From assembly GCF_014672715.2 (NCBI RefSeq), contig NZ_CP058566.2, forward strand, positions 1,488,001 to 1,552,000: a stretch of 64,000 bases of DNA. The letters run 5' to 3'. The notes under the pieces were generated by a model. That model saw nothing but the letters and a program-made list of their open reading frames with translations. It did not search any database and was not told the origin of the DNA. The DNA is from Dehalogenimonas etheniformans (GTDB taxonomy: Bacteria; Chloroflexota; Dehalococcoidia; Dehalococcoidales; Dehalococcoidaceae). The translations under genes and the position numbers were made by a program. Shown here one piece after another: positions 32,107 through 39,484 of the stretch. Each line of letters begins with the position of its first letter. The stretch's first letter is position 1.

Positions 32107-33867
32107 TTACACGGTCACTAGCACCGGCAGCACCATCGGCCTCCGGCGAGTCCGATCGTAGTAGAACTTGGACAATACATCGCGTACCCTTGTGTTAATT
32201 ACCGCCGAGTCCGAAATCCGTTGCTTTTCTTCCGCGAACATGCGGCTGACGATATCCTTGCTCTCGTCGAGGAGTGCCCTCCCCGCCTCCGGGTCCACGA
32301 AGCCCCTCGAGACGATATCCGGCCTCACCGCCATCTGTCCTGTAGCGGCATCGAGCGTGATGATGGCAACGACGATGCCGTCCTGAGACAACATCTTACG
32401 GTTGCGCAGGACAACACCATTGATGTCCCCCACCGACACCCCGTCGACATAGACGTTCGACGACGGGACGCGGCCGGTAACCCTGCCGCCGTTGGATGAG
32501 AGTTCGAGGATATCACCGTCCTCCAGAATGAAGATGTTCTCCGGATCCACCCCCATCCCCTCCGCCAGTTGGGCATGGAGCTTTAGATGTCTGTATTCGC
32601 CGTGCACCGGCACAAAATACTGCGGACGGATGAGGCTTTGGAGCAGCTTCAACTCCTCCTGGGAAGCGTGGCCGTGGACGTGGACCTTGGCGATGCGGTC
32701 GTAATAGACCATGGCGCCCTGCTTGAACAGACTATCGATGGTCTTCGAAACGACTGATTCGTTTCCCGGAATCGGCGAGGCGGAAATGATGACAGTATCT
32801 CCGTGTTTGATCTGCACCTCGCGGTGCTCGCGGTTGGCGATGCGGACAAGGGCTGATGTCGGTTCGCCCTGGGAGCCGGTGGTGACCATGGCGATGCGGT
32901 TCGGCGGCAGCCTGTGCATCTCGGATAGCTCGCCGATGAGCCCGTCTGGGGCCCTGAGGTAGCCCATCTTGAGCGCCATCTTGACGATATCATTCATGCC
33001 GCGCCCGGCGATGAACACCTTTCGGTTGTACAAAACCGCCGCGTCCATCACCTGTTGGATGCGGGACACCAGGGAGGCGAAGGTCGTCACCAGCACCCTG
33101 CCCTTGGCGGCGCCCATGATCGTCGAGATCGTCTCGCCGACCACCTTCTCTGAAGGCGTATATCCCGGCAGTTCGACATGGGTGGAGTCGGCCATGAGCA
33201 GCAAAACGCCCTCGGCACCGATCTGGCCTAGCCGCCCCAGGTCGGTCGGCCGGCAATCCACCGGGGTGTAGTCCAGCTTGAAATCGCCGGAGTGGACGAT
33301 CGTCCCTACCGGAGTCCTGATAACCAGCCCGGCCGAATCCGGTATGGAGTGGCACATGGAGATGAATTCGATATTGAACGGCCCCAGGTCGATTCTCTCA
33401 CCCGGTTTGACGGCGTGGATCTTGGCGTTGTGGACGTGTGATTCCTTGAGTTTGACCTGGATCAGGCCTTGGGGCAGTGGAGCGCAGTAGATTGGGACGT
33501 TGAGCTGGGGCAGGATGTAAGGTAGAGCCCCGATATGGTCTTCGTGGCCGTGAGTTATGACGATGCCGAGGATTCTATCTTTGCGTTCCTGCAGATAGCT
33601 GATGTCCGGGATAACAAGGTCGATTCCCGGCATGTCTTCTTCCGGGAACATCAGGCCGCAGTCGATGATGATAATGTCGTCGTCGTATTCGACGACCATC
33701 ATGTTCTTGCCGATCTCGCCGAGTCCTCCAAGCGGCACGATGCGGATCTTTGAACCCGGGCCTCGGCGCGGAGGCTGAGGCTGGGGTTTAGAAGCCGAAG
33801 AGGTTGAGCTGGCGGGCCTCCTGTGGCGGCGGCTTTGCTGGGATTGGGACTGGGGTTGGTTGTTCAC
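32107..33867 (-). CDS. rnj: Ribonuclease J
   Basis: The 586-residue enzyme has an unusual Gln/Ser/Arg-rich N-terminal tail (about 1-42), then the RNase J core: IVPLGGLGEIGKNMM, the zinc motif THGHEDHIGALPY, MCHSIPDS, HSGDFKLDYTP, the beta-CASP motifs TTGSQGEPTSAL and VHGHASQEEL, and PVHGEYRHL. RNase J is both an endo- and a 5'-exoribonuclease in mRNA decay and rRNA maturation. The GTG start at 33867 places its first 80 nt inside the UDG gene in another frame. No good later start exists before the conserved core, so the overlap is probably real. Confidence 0.95.
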   Translation of the reverse strand: MNNQPQSQSQQSRRHRRPASSTSSASKPQPQPPRRGPGSKIRIVPLGGLGEIGKNMMVVEYDDDIIIIDCGLMFPEEDMPGIDLVIPDISYLQERKDRILGIVITHGHEDHIGALPYILPQLNVPIYCAPLPQGLIQVKLKESHVHNAKIHAVKPGERIDLGPFNIEFISMCHSIPDSAGLVIRTPVGTIVHSGDFKLDYTPVDCRPTDLGRLGQIGAEGVLLLMADSTHVELPGYTPSEKVVGETISTIMGAAKGRVLVTTFASLVSRIQQVMDAAVLYNRKVFIAGRGMNDIVKMALKMGYLRAPDGLIGELSEMHRLPPNRIAMVTTGSQGEPTSALVRIANREHREVQIKHGDTVIISASPIPGNESVVSKTIDSLFKQGAMVYYDRIAKVHVHGHASQEELKLLQSLIRPQYFVPVHGEYRHLKLHAQLAEGMGVDPENIFILEDGDILELSSNGGRVTGRVPSSNVYVDGVSVGDINGVVLRNRKMLSQDGIVVAIITLDAATGQMAVRPDIVSRGFVDPEAGRALLDESKDIVSRMFAEEKQRISDSAVINTRVRDVLSKFYYDRTRRRPMVLPVLVTV

Positions 33868-34429
33868 GTTTTTTTATATCCTCGAGTATTTTAGGTAATT
33901 TAAGCACGTCCGCTTCTATAGTGGCGCGGAGCGATCCCTGGTGCAGCGCCGCCGCCGGGTGGTACATCGCGAAACAGGTGTATTCCCCACATTTTTGGGA
34001 TTGGCCGTGGATGCGGGAGATGGTGACGCCCGGGAAAAACCGGGCCATCGAATACCTGCCCAGCGTGACGATTACTTTAGGCTTGATGATCTCCAGTTGA
34101 CGGTCGAGCCAGGGTTTGCAGGCTTCTATCTCCTCCGGCAGCGGATCGCGGTTGCCAGGCGGCCGGTGCTTCACGATGTTGGTGATGTAAACATCCTCGC
34201 GCTTGAGGCCGATCGATGTGATGAGCTGGGTCAGGAAATTTCCCGCCGCGCCGTAGAACGGCCTCCCCGTCTGGTCTTCGTTGAAACCCGGTCCTTCTCC
34301 GATGAACATGATTTGGGCGTGAGGGTTGCCCTCACCGGGGACGGCGCGGGTGGCGGTTTTGTAAAGCCCGCAGCGCTGGCAGGCGCAGATGTCCTTGGCA
34401 AGGGCGTTCAGGTCGGCGGATTCAGGCAT
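33788..34429 (-). CDS. Uracil-DNA glycosylase, family 4 (Fe-S), with sliding-clamp motif
   Basis: The 213-residue enzyme removes uracil from DNA. It has the Fe-S ligands C17-x2-C20 (ACQRCGLYK) with the later cysteines in EEIEACKPW and KCGEYTC, the active-site motif GEGPGFNEDQTGRPF, and YHPAAAL. After a Pro-rich linker the protein ends RQLNLFGF. QLNLF (207-211) matches the bacterial beta-clamp-binding pentapeptide QLxLF, implying recruitment to DnaN. This tail lies in the 80-nt overlap with the RNase J gene. Confidence 0.95.
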   Translation of the reverse strand: MPESADLNALAKDICACQRCGLYKTATRAVPGEGNPHAQIMFIGEGPGFNEDQTGRPFYGAAGNFLTQLITSIGLKREDVYITNIVKHRPPGNRDPLPEEIEACKPWLDRQLEIIKPKVIVTLGRYSMARFFPGVTISRIHGQSQKCGEYTCFAMYHPAAALHQGSLRATIEADVLKLPKILEDIKKREQPTPVPIPAKPPPQEARQLNLFGF

Positions 34430-34561
34430 TGCAGTTACGATGAAGTCTCATTCGATGGCATATTAACATTGGATGCATTGTGAGTCAATCGTACGTATGC
34501 CGCATTTCCAATACCCGCTTGTTCCTGTTGCCAAAATAAAGTAACGCAACCTTAAAAATTT

Positions 34562-34596
34562 AAGGAGTCAACCTTAAAAAGGTTGACTCCTTTTTC
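34562..34596. terminator. Strong terminator between the UDG and PRC-barrel genes
   Basis: A 14-bp perfect stem (34562-34575 with 34579-34592) around a 3-nt loop has T-rich flanks on both strands. For the minus-strand PRC-barrel gene it lies 60 bp after the stop. Confidence 0.88.
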
Positions 34597-34655
34597 AGAC
34601 TCGGTTTGGCCGCCGAACCTCTAACAGCCGAACGGTTCCTCTTTCCAATAAGAAT

Positions 34656-35354
34656 TTACATTTTGATTTCGGTCAGGTCTTCAACACTCGCAGTTTCGGC
34701 GTTCATCATGACGGATTTGATCCCGTCCATCGCTCCGGCTCTGCTTTTGTAACCTTCCGAGGCAAGAATAGGCTCACCGTTGCTTGCAACCAATCTAAAT
34801 CTGAATTCTCCGGATTTGTCCATGAAGATCTCGAATTTGCCGGCTCTCCTGGCTTCTTTCTTCGGTGCCGGCATCTCGGTTTTATCGGACATCATCGGCT
34901 CCATTTTTGCCGCGGGCATTTCGGTTTTAGCCAGCATCATGGGATCGGTTTTAGCCATCGCCATCTCAGGTGCAACCATCATTTCTCCGGTGTCATTCCC
35001 CCAGTAAGGCTTGCAGCTGTAATGTTCATAAAGATCATCCAGCCAGCCCGTGTCGCTCTCCATGTAGTGATCGGGCCACATTTTTTTATCGATCCCGGGT
35101 GCTTGCATCATCACCTCTGGTTTAAGATCAACTGTGAACTTCTTACGTTCCGGGGTCCAGCATAAAGCTTCGAAAGGCATTGCGATCCATTTGTCCGTGA
35201 ACCCCAATGTACCCCCGTAAGCAACCACCGCGTATGCAACCCGCCCGTTTGTCATGTCGATCATAAATTCCTGAACTTGACCAAGATCCTGGCCTGCGTT
35301 ATTTACCACGTCATAGGCTTCTAATCTCCTAGATGGCACCAGGTACTTTTTCAT
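34656..35354 (-). CDS. PRC-barrel protein with Met-rich linker and C-terminal YegP/DUF1508-like domain
   Basis: The 232-residue protein has an N-terminal PRC-barrel (about 5-80: RLEAYDVVNNAGQDLGQVQE, then WIAMPFEAL). A middle stretch (about 118-165) has repeating MAKTDPMM / LAKTEMP / SDKTEMPAP units rich in methionine. The C-terminal domain (about 172-222: GKFEIFMDKSGEFRFRLVA, then SEGYKSRAGAMDGI) has the YegP/DUF1508 pattern. Such a fusion is unusual. Methionine-rich repeats can bind copper(I) or act as oxidant sinks, but nothing here proves that. A purine-rich AGGAGAGGA stretch precedes the ATG. Confidence 0.8.
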   Translation of the reverse strand: MKKYLVPSRRLEAYDVVNNAGQDLGQVQEFMIDMTNGRVAYAVVAYGGTLGFTDKWIAMPFEALCWTPERKKFTVDLKPEVMMQAPGIDKKMWPDHYMESDTGWLDDLYEHYSCKPYWGNDTGEMMVAPEMAMAKTDPMMLAKTEMPAAKMEPMMSDKTEMPAPKKEARRAGKFEIFMDKSGEFRFRLVASNGEPILASEGYKSRAGAMDGIKSVMMNAETASVEDLTEIKM

Positions 35355-35706
35355 GTCGTTGTCCTCTCCTTTTTTTCGCGCGGTTTTGGATATCTTTAAA
35401 AAACCTTTAAACCCTGGCGATTCTCGGAATTACCAACATTATTTTACCGATGGTTCATTTCGTGGTGAATAGGTATTTCTACTCGTTTTAGGGAATTCGG
35501 ACACCTAAAAATATTATCGTAGCTGGCGCCCCAGGTCGTTTTCTGACGTTAGTGGAGGGTTTTAAAACCGTTAAAAGAAAACGGTCACTTAAGTCCGGCA
35601 AAAGTTGGGTACTAGGCCCAGTTAGCATCCAATATTTATGATTCAGTTACAGTTCGGGATGTGTAAATATTGAACGTTGATTCCCGAGCAATTGGGTTCC
35701 TGATTA
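35355..35706. other. Gene-poor gap with no recognised element
   Basis: The 350 bp between the PRC-barrel and GIY-YIG genes are AT-rich. A small CCGTT/AACGG inverted repeat near 35571-35587 is the only structure noted; no supported ORF or RNA was found. Both flanking genes are on the minus strand. Confidence 0.4.
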
Positions 35707-36045
35707 TTAATACTCCGTACCAACGACCTTCTCCCCCCACATCCCCTTCAACGTCTTCAAGTCCTCGATAAACTCTTTCTGGGACTGGTCTTTCTTCTTT
35801 TCGAGTGAATCCAAAACCTCGAACCTGAATGCCTGGGCTCCGAACTCTTTCCAGTCCTTGTCCATCTTATAATCGAAACTTGCGTTGGTCGTCACCATAA
35901 AATTGAAGCTGTTCTGCTTTGCCTGCAAATCGGTCGCGTAGTCCAGCAGGAACTTACCGTTCTTGGTATTGACTACCCTGAACACCCCTCCCACGACTTT
36001 GCGTTGCTTATATTCGTTGATCAGTTCCTTTTTGCTTTCGTTCAT
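35707..36045 (-). CDS. GIY-YIG nuclease-like small protein
   Basis: The 112-residue protein resembles the short GIY-YIG-type proteins of Firmicutes that have lost much of the nuclease signature: ELINEYKQRKVVGGVFRVVN, TKNGKFLLDYATDL, and DWKEFGAQAFRFEVLD. In place of GIY...YIG it reads GGVFRV, and the catalytic Arg/Glu are not obvious, so it may not cut DNA. It has a good Shine-Dalgarno (CAGGAGAT) before the ATG and stands alone. Confidence 0.7.
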   Translation of the reverse strand: MNESKKELINEYKQRKVVGGVFRVVNTKNGKFLLDYATDLQAKQNSFNFMVTTNASFDYKMDKDWKEFGAQAFRFEVLDSLEKKKDQSQKEFIEDLKTLKGMWGEKVVGTEY

Positions 36046-36099
36046 GTCCCGTCGATCTCCTGAAAATCCTCGTTATCGTTTTTAAGTGAAATGTGGGAT

Positions 36100-36918
36100 T
36101 CACCCTGTGATAGTCTTTGTGAATTCTGCCGTGTCCGCTGCAAATCGGGCCGGTTCTTCCCAATAGAGGACGTGCCCCGCGAAAGGATATTCTATCAATC
36201 GCGAATCTTCGATTTTCCCAATCATTATTTCCATGTCTCCAAGCGGGATAATCGTATCCTTACCACCCCAAACGATGAGGGTTGGGACTTTGATCTTATC
36301 GAGTTCTTTCTCTGAGTCATCCTCTAAAAAGCCCTTCAAGGTATCCTTCCAGACCCGCGCCGGTACCTTCAGGTTTTCCTTCAACATCGTTTCCAGAAAT
36401 TCCCGCGGGACTTCTTGGGCTATACTGCCCATCATGAACCCGCGAGCGAAATCGGGATCGATCGGGTCTTCCAATTTAGAAATGGTGGAATTCCACAATT
36501 GCAGTACGCTTGGCTTGCACAAGGTAAGGGGCGAACCGGCAAGTATTAATCCTGCTGTTCGGTTGGGATGCTCTGTGGCAAAGCGCCTGGCGATTATCCC
36601 CCCACTGGAACCACCCGCAATTACACCAGCCTCGAGACCCAGCAAGTCCATGAATTCAAGTAAATCATTGGCGAAGTTGCGAGGGCTGTACCCGCCTTTG
36701 GGATGGTTGGCGTTGCCGTGTCCCCTCTGCGTCACGGCAATTGTGTGAAGGGAACCCGGAAGGTGGGGCAGAACGAGCTCAAAAGAATGCCACGAATCGA
36801 CATAGCCATGGAGCAAGATCAATGTGACGCCCTTCGGCTCCCCTTGCTCGAAATATTCGAGTCTTGCGTGATTCGAAAGCTCAACAGTATTTACCCTGGT
36901 CTTCATCGCGTTTTCCAC
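36100..36918 (-). CDS. Alpha/beta hydrolase
   Basis: The 272-residue protein has the alpha/beta hydrolase core: oxyanion HGYVDS, nucleophile elbow GGSSGG (serine about 105), acid DTIIP in LIVWGGKDTIIP, and catalytic histidine in FAGHVLYWEEP. No signal peptide is present. The substrate is unknown; esterase or epoxide-hydrolase-like activity is possible. The GTG at 36918 has TATTAT ending 5 nt upstream; an in-frame ATG four codons later is the alternative start. Confidence 0.88.
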   Translation of the reverse strand: MENAMKTRVNTVELSNHARLEYFEQGEPKGVTLILLHGYVDSWHSFELVLPHLPGSLHTIAVTQRGHGNANHPKGGYSPRNFANDLLEFMDLLGLEAGVIAGGSSGGIIARRFATEHPNRTAGLILAGSPLTLCKPSVLQLWNSTISKLEDPIDPDFARGFMMGSIAQEVPREFLETMLKENLKVPARVWKDTLKGFLEDDSEKELDKIKVPTLIVWGGKDTIIPLGDMEIMIGKIEDSRLIEYPFAGHVLYWEEPARFAADTAEFTKTITG

Positions 36919-37025
36919 AATAAATAATACCTCAGGTCACAGCCAATAGTCTGCTTAAAAATGGTAGAGAATCCGAAATATCGATCGCCGGCTGCTTTTG
37001 TTTCTACTATCGCCGATTGCCCATG

Positions 37026-37031
37026 TACAAT
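37026..37031 (+). promoter_or_regulatory. -10 element giving a leaderless yihY mRNA
   Basis: TACAAT ends 6 nt before the GTG start at 37038 and no Shine-Dalgarno is present. Confidence 0.5.
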
Positions 37032-37037
37032 TGATTT

Positions 37038-38000
37038 GTGACTATTAAGCAGACCATCGCCAAACTGAAGAAGAAATACAACCCGGCTTACGAGCGGTGG
37101 CTTGCCAAGCCTTTCATCCAGTTGATCGTCAGGATCGCCAACCAGGCTGGCAATACCGCCGCCGGAGACCTGGCCGGAAACGTCTCTTTCAATATCATTC
37201 TGTCCATACTGCCCCTGTTCTTCGGCGCCCTCGCCCTTTTTGCCTACTTTTTCAACACCGCGGACGTTCAAACTCACCTGATCAATTATTTCTCCGCGAA
37301 CTTCCCGTCCCTGGTAGATAATCTGCAATCGAACCTGGACCGGGTAGATAACGCCAAGGCTGCCCTGGGATTGGTCGGGGCGCTTGGAAGTGTCTGGACC
37401 GGCATCAACGTTTTCGGCAGCCTCGACGATGCCGTCAACCGGGCTTGGGGAGTCAAAAAGTTTCGGCCATTGTTCCACGCCAAGCTCGTTGAACTCGGCA
37501 TGGCTATTGGCTGCGGCCTCCTATTCCTTGTGTCTATCGGTTTTTCAACAATACTGGAATTTTTCCCAAATATCGCACTTCTGAAAAATCACGTTGTCCA
37601 GGGCGGCGGCTATGTTATCTCCTTCGGCTTGATGTTCATGCTTTTCTCGCTCATGTATAAAATCTTTCCAAACGTCAAAACCACGTGGCGCGAGGTTTTT
37701 CCCGGCGCGATTTTTGCCGCCGTTGCCTTCGAGCTAGCCCGCCAGTTGTTCTTCGCCTTCGCCGGAAATTCCACGCGTTTCGAGGTCATCTACGGCAGTC
37801 TTTCAACAATGGTCTTGTTCATCACCTGGGTTTACTACGCCTCGATGGTTGCCATTATCGGGGCTATTTTTACCGTGGAGTACAATGCCTTACGTAAAGA
37901 ACGACTCGAAGGAAACTATCACGTCATAAAGCCCGGCGAGTCCCACAACGCTCACGAAGAAAAAGTATTTCTAAACAAGACCCGCGAAAATCTCAGGTAG
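37038..38000 (+). CDS. YihY/BrkB family inner membrane protein
   Basis: The 320-residue membrane protein has about six hydrophobic segments and the YihY pattern: GNVSFNIILSILPLFFGALA, then GLVGALGSVWTGINVFGSLD, DAVNRAWGVKK, PNVKTTWREVFPGAI and a final helix with ITWVYYASMVAIIGA. Function is not established; it was once misassigned as RNase BN. A hydrophilic C-terminal tail of about 45 residues follows the last helix. The start is GTG. Confidence 0.92.
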   Translation: MTIKQTIAKLKKKYNPAYERWLAKPFIQLIVRIANQAGNTAAGDLAGNVSFNIILSILPLFFGALALFAYFFNTADVQTHLINYFSANFPSLVDNLQSNLDRVDNAKAALGLVGALGSVWTGINVFGSLDDAVNRAWGVKKFRPLFHAKLVELGMAIGCGLLFLVSIGFSTILEFFPNIALLKNHVVQGGGYVISFGLMFMLFSLMYKIFPNVKTTWREVFPGAIFAAVAFELARQLFFAFAGNSTRFEVIYGSLSTMVLFITWVYYASMVAIIGAIFTVEYNALRKERLEGNYHVIKPGESHNAHEEKVFLNKTRENLR

Positions 38001-38039
38001 ATCCCACTTTAACCTTGCCTATCGCTTCCGAACAATATC

Positions 38040-38170
38040 CCCGGAAATGTAGGGGCGAACTGCCGGTCGCCCGCCCCGGAGGGTTATACCGTTCACTCCC
38101 TAATCTGTCTTTGCGAGGACTGCCTTGAATGGCAGTCCGTGGCAATCGTCCTCCCTCGCCACCAATCAAA
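38040..38170. repeat. Dispersed intergenic repeats in the yihY-pentapeptide gap
   Basis: Two units are visible. GTAGGGGCGAACTGCCGGTCGCCCG (split here by its loop) near 38049-38075 resembles 54611-54636. The second is the TTTGCGAGGACTGCC...GGCAGTCCGTGGCAATC type near 38110-38150, with an internal inverted repeat. No gene is seen in 38001-38208. Confidence 0.5.
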
Positions 38171-38208
38171 AATTCCGTCCGTAACGATTTGGAAGAGAAT
38201 CCTCGATC

Positions 38209-38784
38209 CTATTCTATGATGACATCCAGGCCGTTCAGCAACGATAAAGCCTCCGGCATCGAAAATTTCGTCTTTTTTAGCGTGTTGGTCCTGGCGTCGA
38301 TGAAATAGTTCCTGGCTCCCTTGAAATCGGCACCAGTCAGGTTAGTCTTGAAAAACCGGCTGTTCTCAAAATCCGTTCCCGTAAACACTCCTCCGGCCAA
38401 ATCGGCTTCGATAAAATCAGCTTCTTTGACTTCGCACTTTATCATTTTTAGCCTCGGCGGCTTGAGCATCCGGAAGTTGGAGTAATTAAGCTTGCATCCA
38501 GTAAATTCCAGTCCCTCGAGTGCGTCGGCTTTGGTCCAGTCGATGCCGATCAGTTGCGAATTCAATAATTTCACCTCGACAAACCGGCAGTGAGGCAGTT
38601 TGTCGGCGCTGAACCGGCATTCGATGATCTTGCAGTCAAGAAATTTGCACCCGTCGAAAGTGCAATTCACGAAACTGCATTTATTGAACTCACACTCCTC
38701 GAATTCAACACTCTCGATCGTTTCATTTTCGAGTGACAACGAAGTGAAGGTTTCCAGGTAAAATGCTTTTTTCTTGAAATTCAC
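38209..38784 (-). CDS. Pentapeptide-repeat protein (Qnr-like fold)
   Basis: The 191-residue protein has successive A(N/D)LxF-type pentapeptides: CEFNKCSFVNCTFDGCKFLD and later ADFIEADLAGGVFTGTDFE, then FFKTNLTGADFKGA, forming a right-handed beta-helix. The end DARTNTLKKTKFSMPEALSL resembles Qnr-type proteins, some of which protect DNA gyrase from quinolones; that function is not shown here. The start is GTG at 38784 with a TATAAT ending 6 nt upstream, so leaderless translation is likely. Confidence 0.88.
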   Translation of the reverse strand: MNFKKKAFYLETFTSLSLENETIESVEFEECEFNKCSFVNCTFDGCKFLDCKIIECRFSADKLPHCRFVEVKLLNSQLIGIDWTKADALEGLEFTGCKLNYSNFRMLKPPRLKMIKCEVKEADFIEADLAGGVFTGTDFENSRFFKTNLTGADFKGARNYFIDARTNTLKKTKFSMPEALSLLNGLDVIIE

Positions 38785-38790
38785 GATGAG

Positions 38791-38796
38791 ATTATA
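38791..38796 (-). promoter_or_regulatory. -10 element giving a leaderless pentapeptide-protein mRNA
   Basis: Minus-strand TATAAT is separated from the GTG start at 38784 by 6 nt; no Shine-Dalgarno fits. Confidence 0.6.
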
Positions 38797-38888
38797 CTCT
38801 TTCCTTAGTCATGATGATTGGATAAATATTTCTTGATTAGTCCCAATTTGTGGAATAAAATTCATCAATTTATTTCAGAGGAGGCGCT

Positions 38889-39305
38889 ATGTCCTGGTAC
38901 CTCGCAGCCTTAAAGAAATATGCAGTTTTCGATGGTCGGGCCCGTCGTAAAGAATACTGGTTTTTCGTCCTGTTCAATTTCCTCATTGCCGTAGGTTTAT
39001 CGATAGTTGGCGTTCTTCTCGGTGTCGCCATCGGCGGTTTCGATGCCGATTCGTTCCCTTTCATTGCCGTGACTCCCGTGGTCCTTTACGGGCTCGCTAT
39101 GATCATTCCCTCGATCGCCGTAACCGTCCGCCGGTTGCATGATATCGGTTTTTCCGGATGGTGGTACCTGATTACGCTTGTTCCCGGCGGATCAGTTGTC
39201 CTTTTCATCTTTGCCCTTTTGGACACTAAAGCAGGCGCCAACCAGTACGGACCGGACCCGAAAGCTGCTGAACGGGCACCTGCCGTGTCCTCAACTGTAC
39301 AATAG
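38889..39305 (+). CDS. DUF805 family membrane protein
   Basis: The 138-residue protein has the DUF805 signature: WYLAALKKYAVFDGRARRKE then YWFFVLFN, three to four membrane segments, and AVTVRRLHDIGFSGWWYL. The C-terminal GANQYGPDPK is also typical. The family is widespread with unknown function. GAGGAGG lies 5 nt before the ATG. Single-gene unit. Confidence 0.95.
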   Translation: MSWYLAALKKYAVFDGRARRKEYWFFVLFNFLIAVGLSIVGVLLGVAIGGFDADSFPFIAVTPVVLYGLAMIIPSIAVTVRRLHDIGFSGWWYLITLVPGGSVVLFIFALLDTKAGANQYGPDPKAAERAPAVSSTVQ

Positions 39306-39313
39306 AAGACTGT

Positions 39314-39345
39314 CTTTCTGAGCAAAGCGAAGAATCTCGGTCATA
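39314..39345. repeat. Dispersed intergenic repeat (TTCTGAGC..AAGCGAAGAATCTC type)
   Basis: The unit CTTTCTGAGCAAAGCGAAGA continuing ATCTCGG is related to that at 47558-47600. It occupies part of the 179-bp gap before the histidine kinase; the rest shows no gene. Confidence 0.55.
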
Positions 39346-39471
39346 CCCTGAGTCAAATGCGTCCGTTCACTTTATTGCCATTCTGAGTTTCTTGGTGCGC
39401 CTATCTATTGTAAGCGGCAGCAACTGTCAGCTTAATTGACTTTATGACGATTACAAGAGATAATTTTCCGT

Positions 39472-39477
39472 TAGAAT
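39472..39477 (+). promoter_or_regulatory. -10 element close to the kinase start
   Basis: TAGAAT ends 7 nt before the ATG at 39485 without a Shine-Dalgarno; a TTACAA lies 15 bp upstream. A leaderless mRNA is possible. Confidence 0.45.
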
Positions 39478-39484
39478 CTCATTA

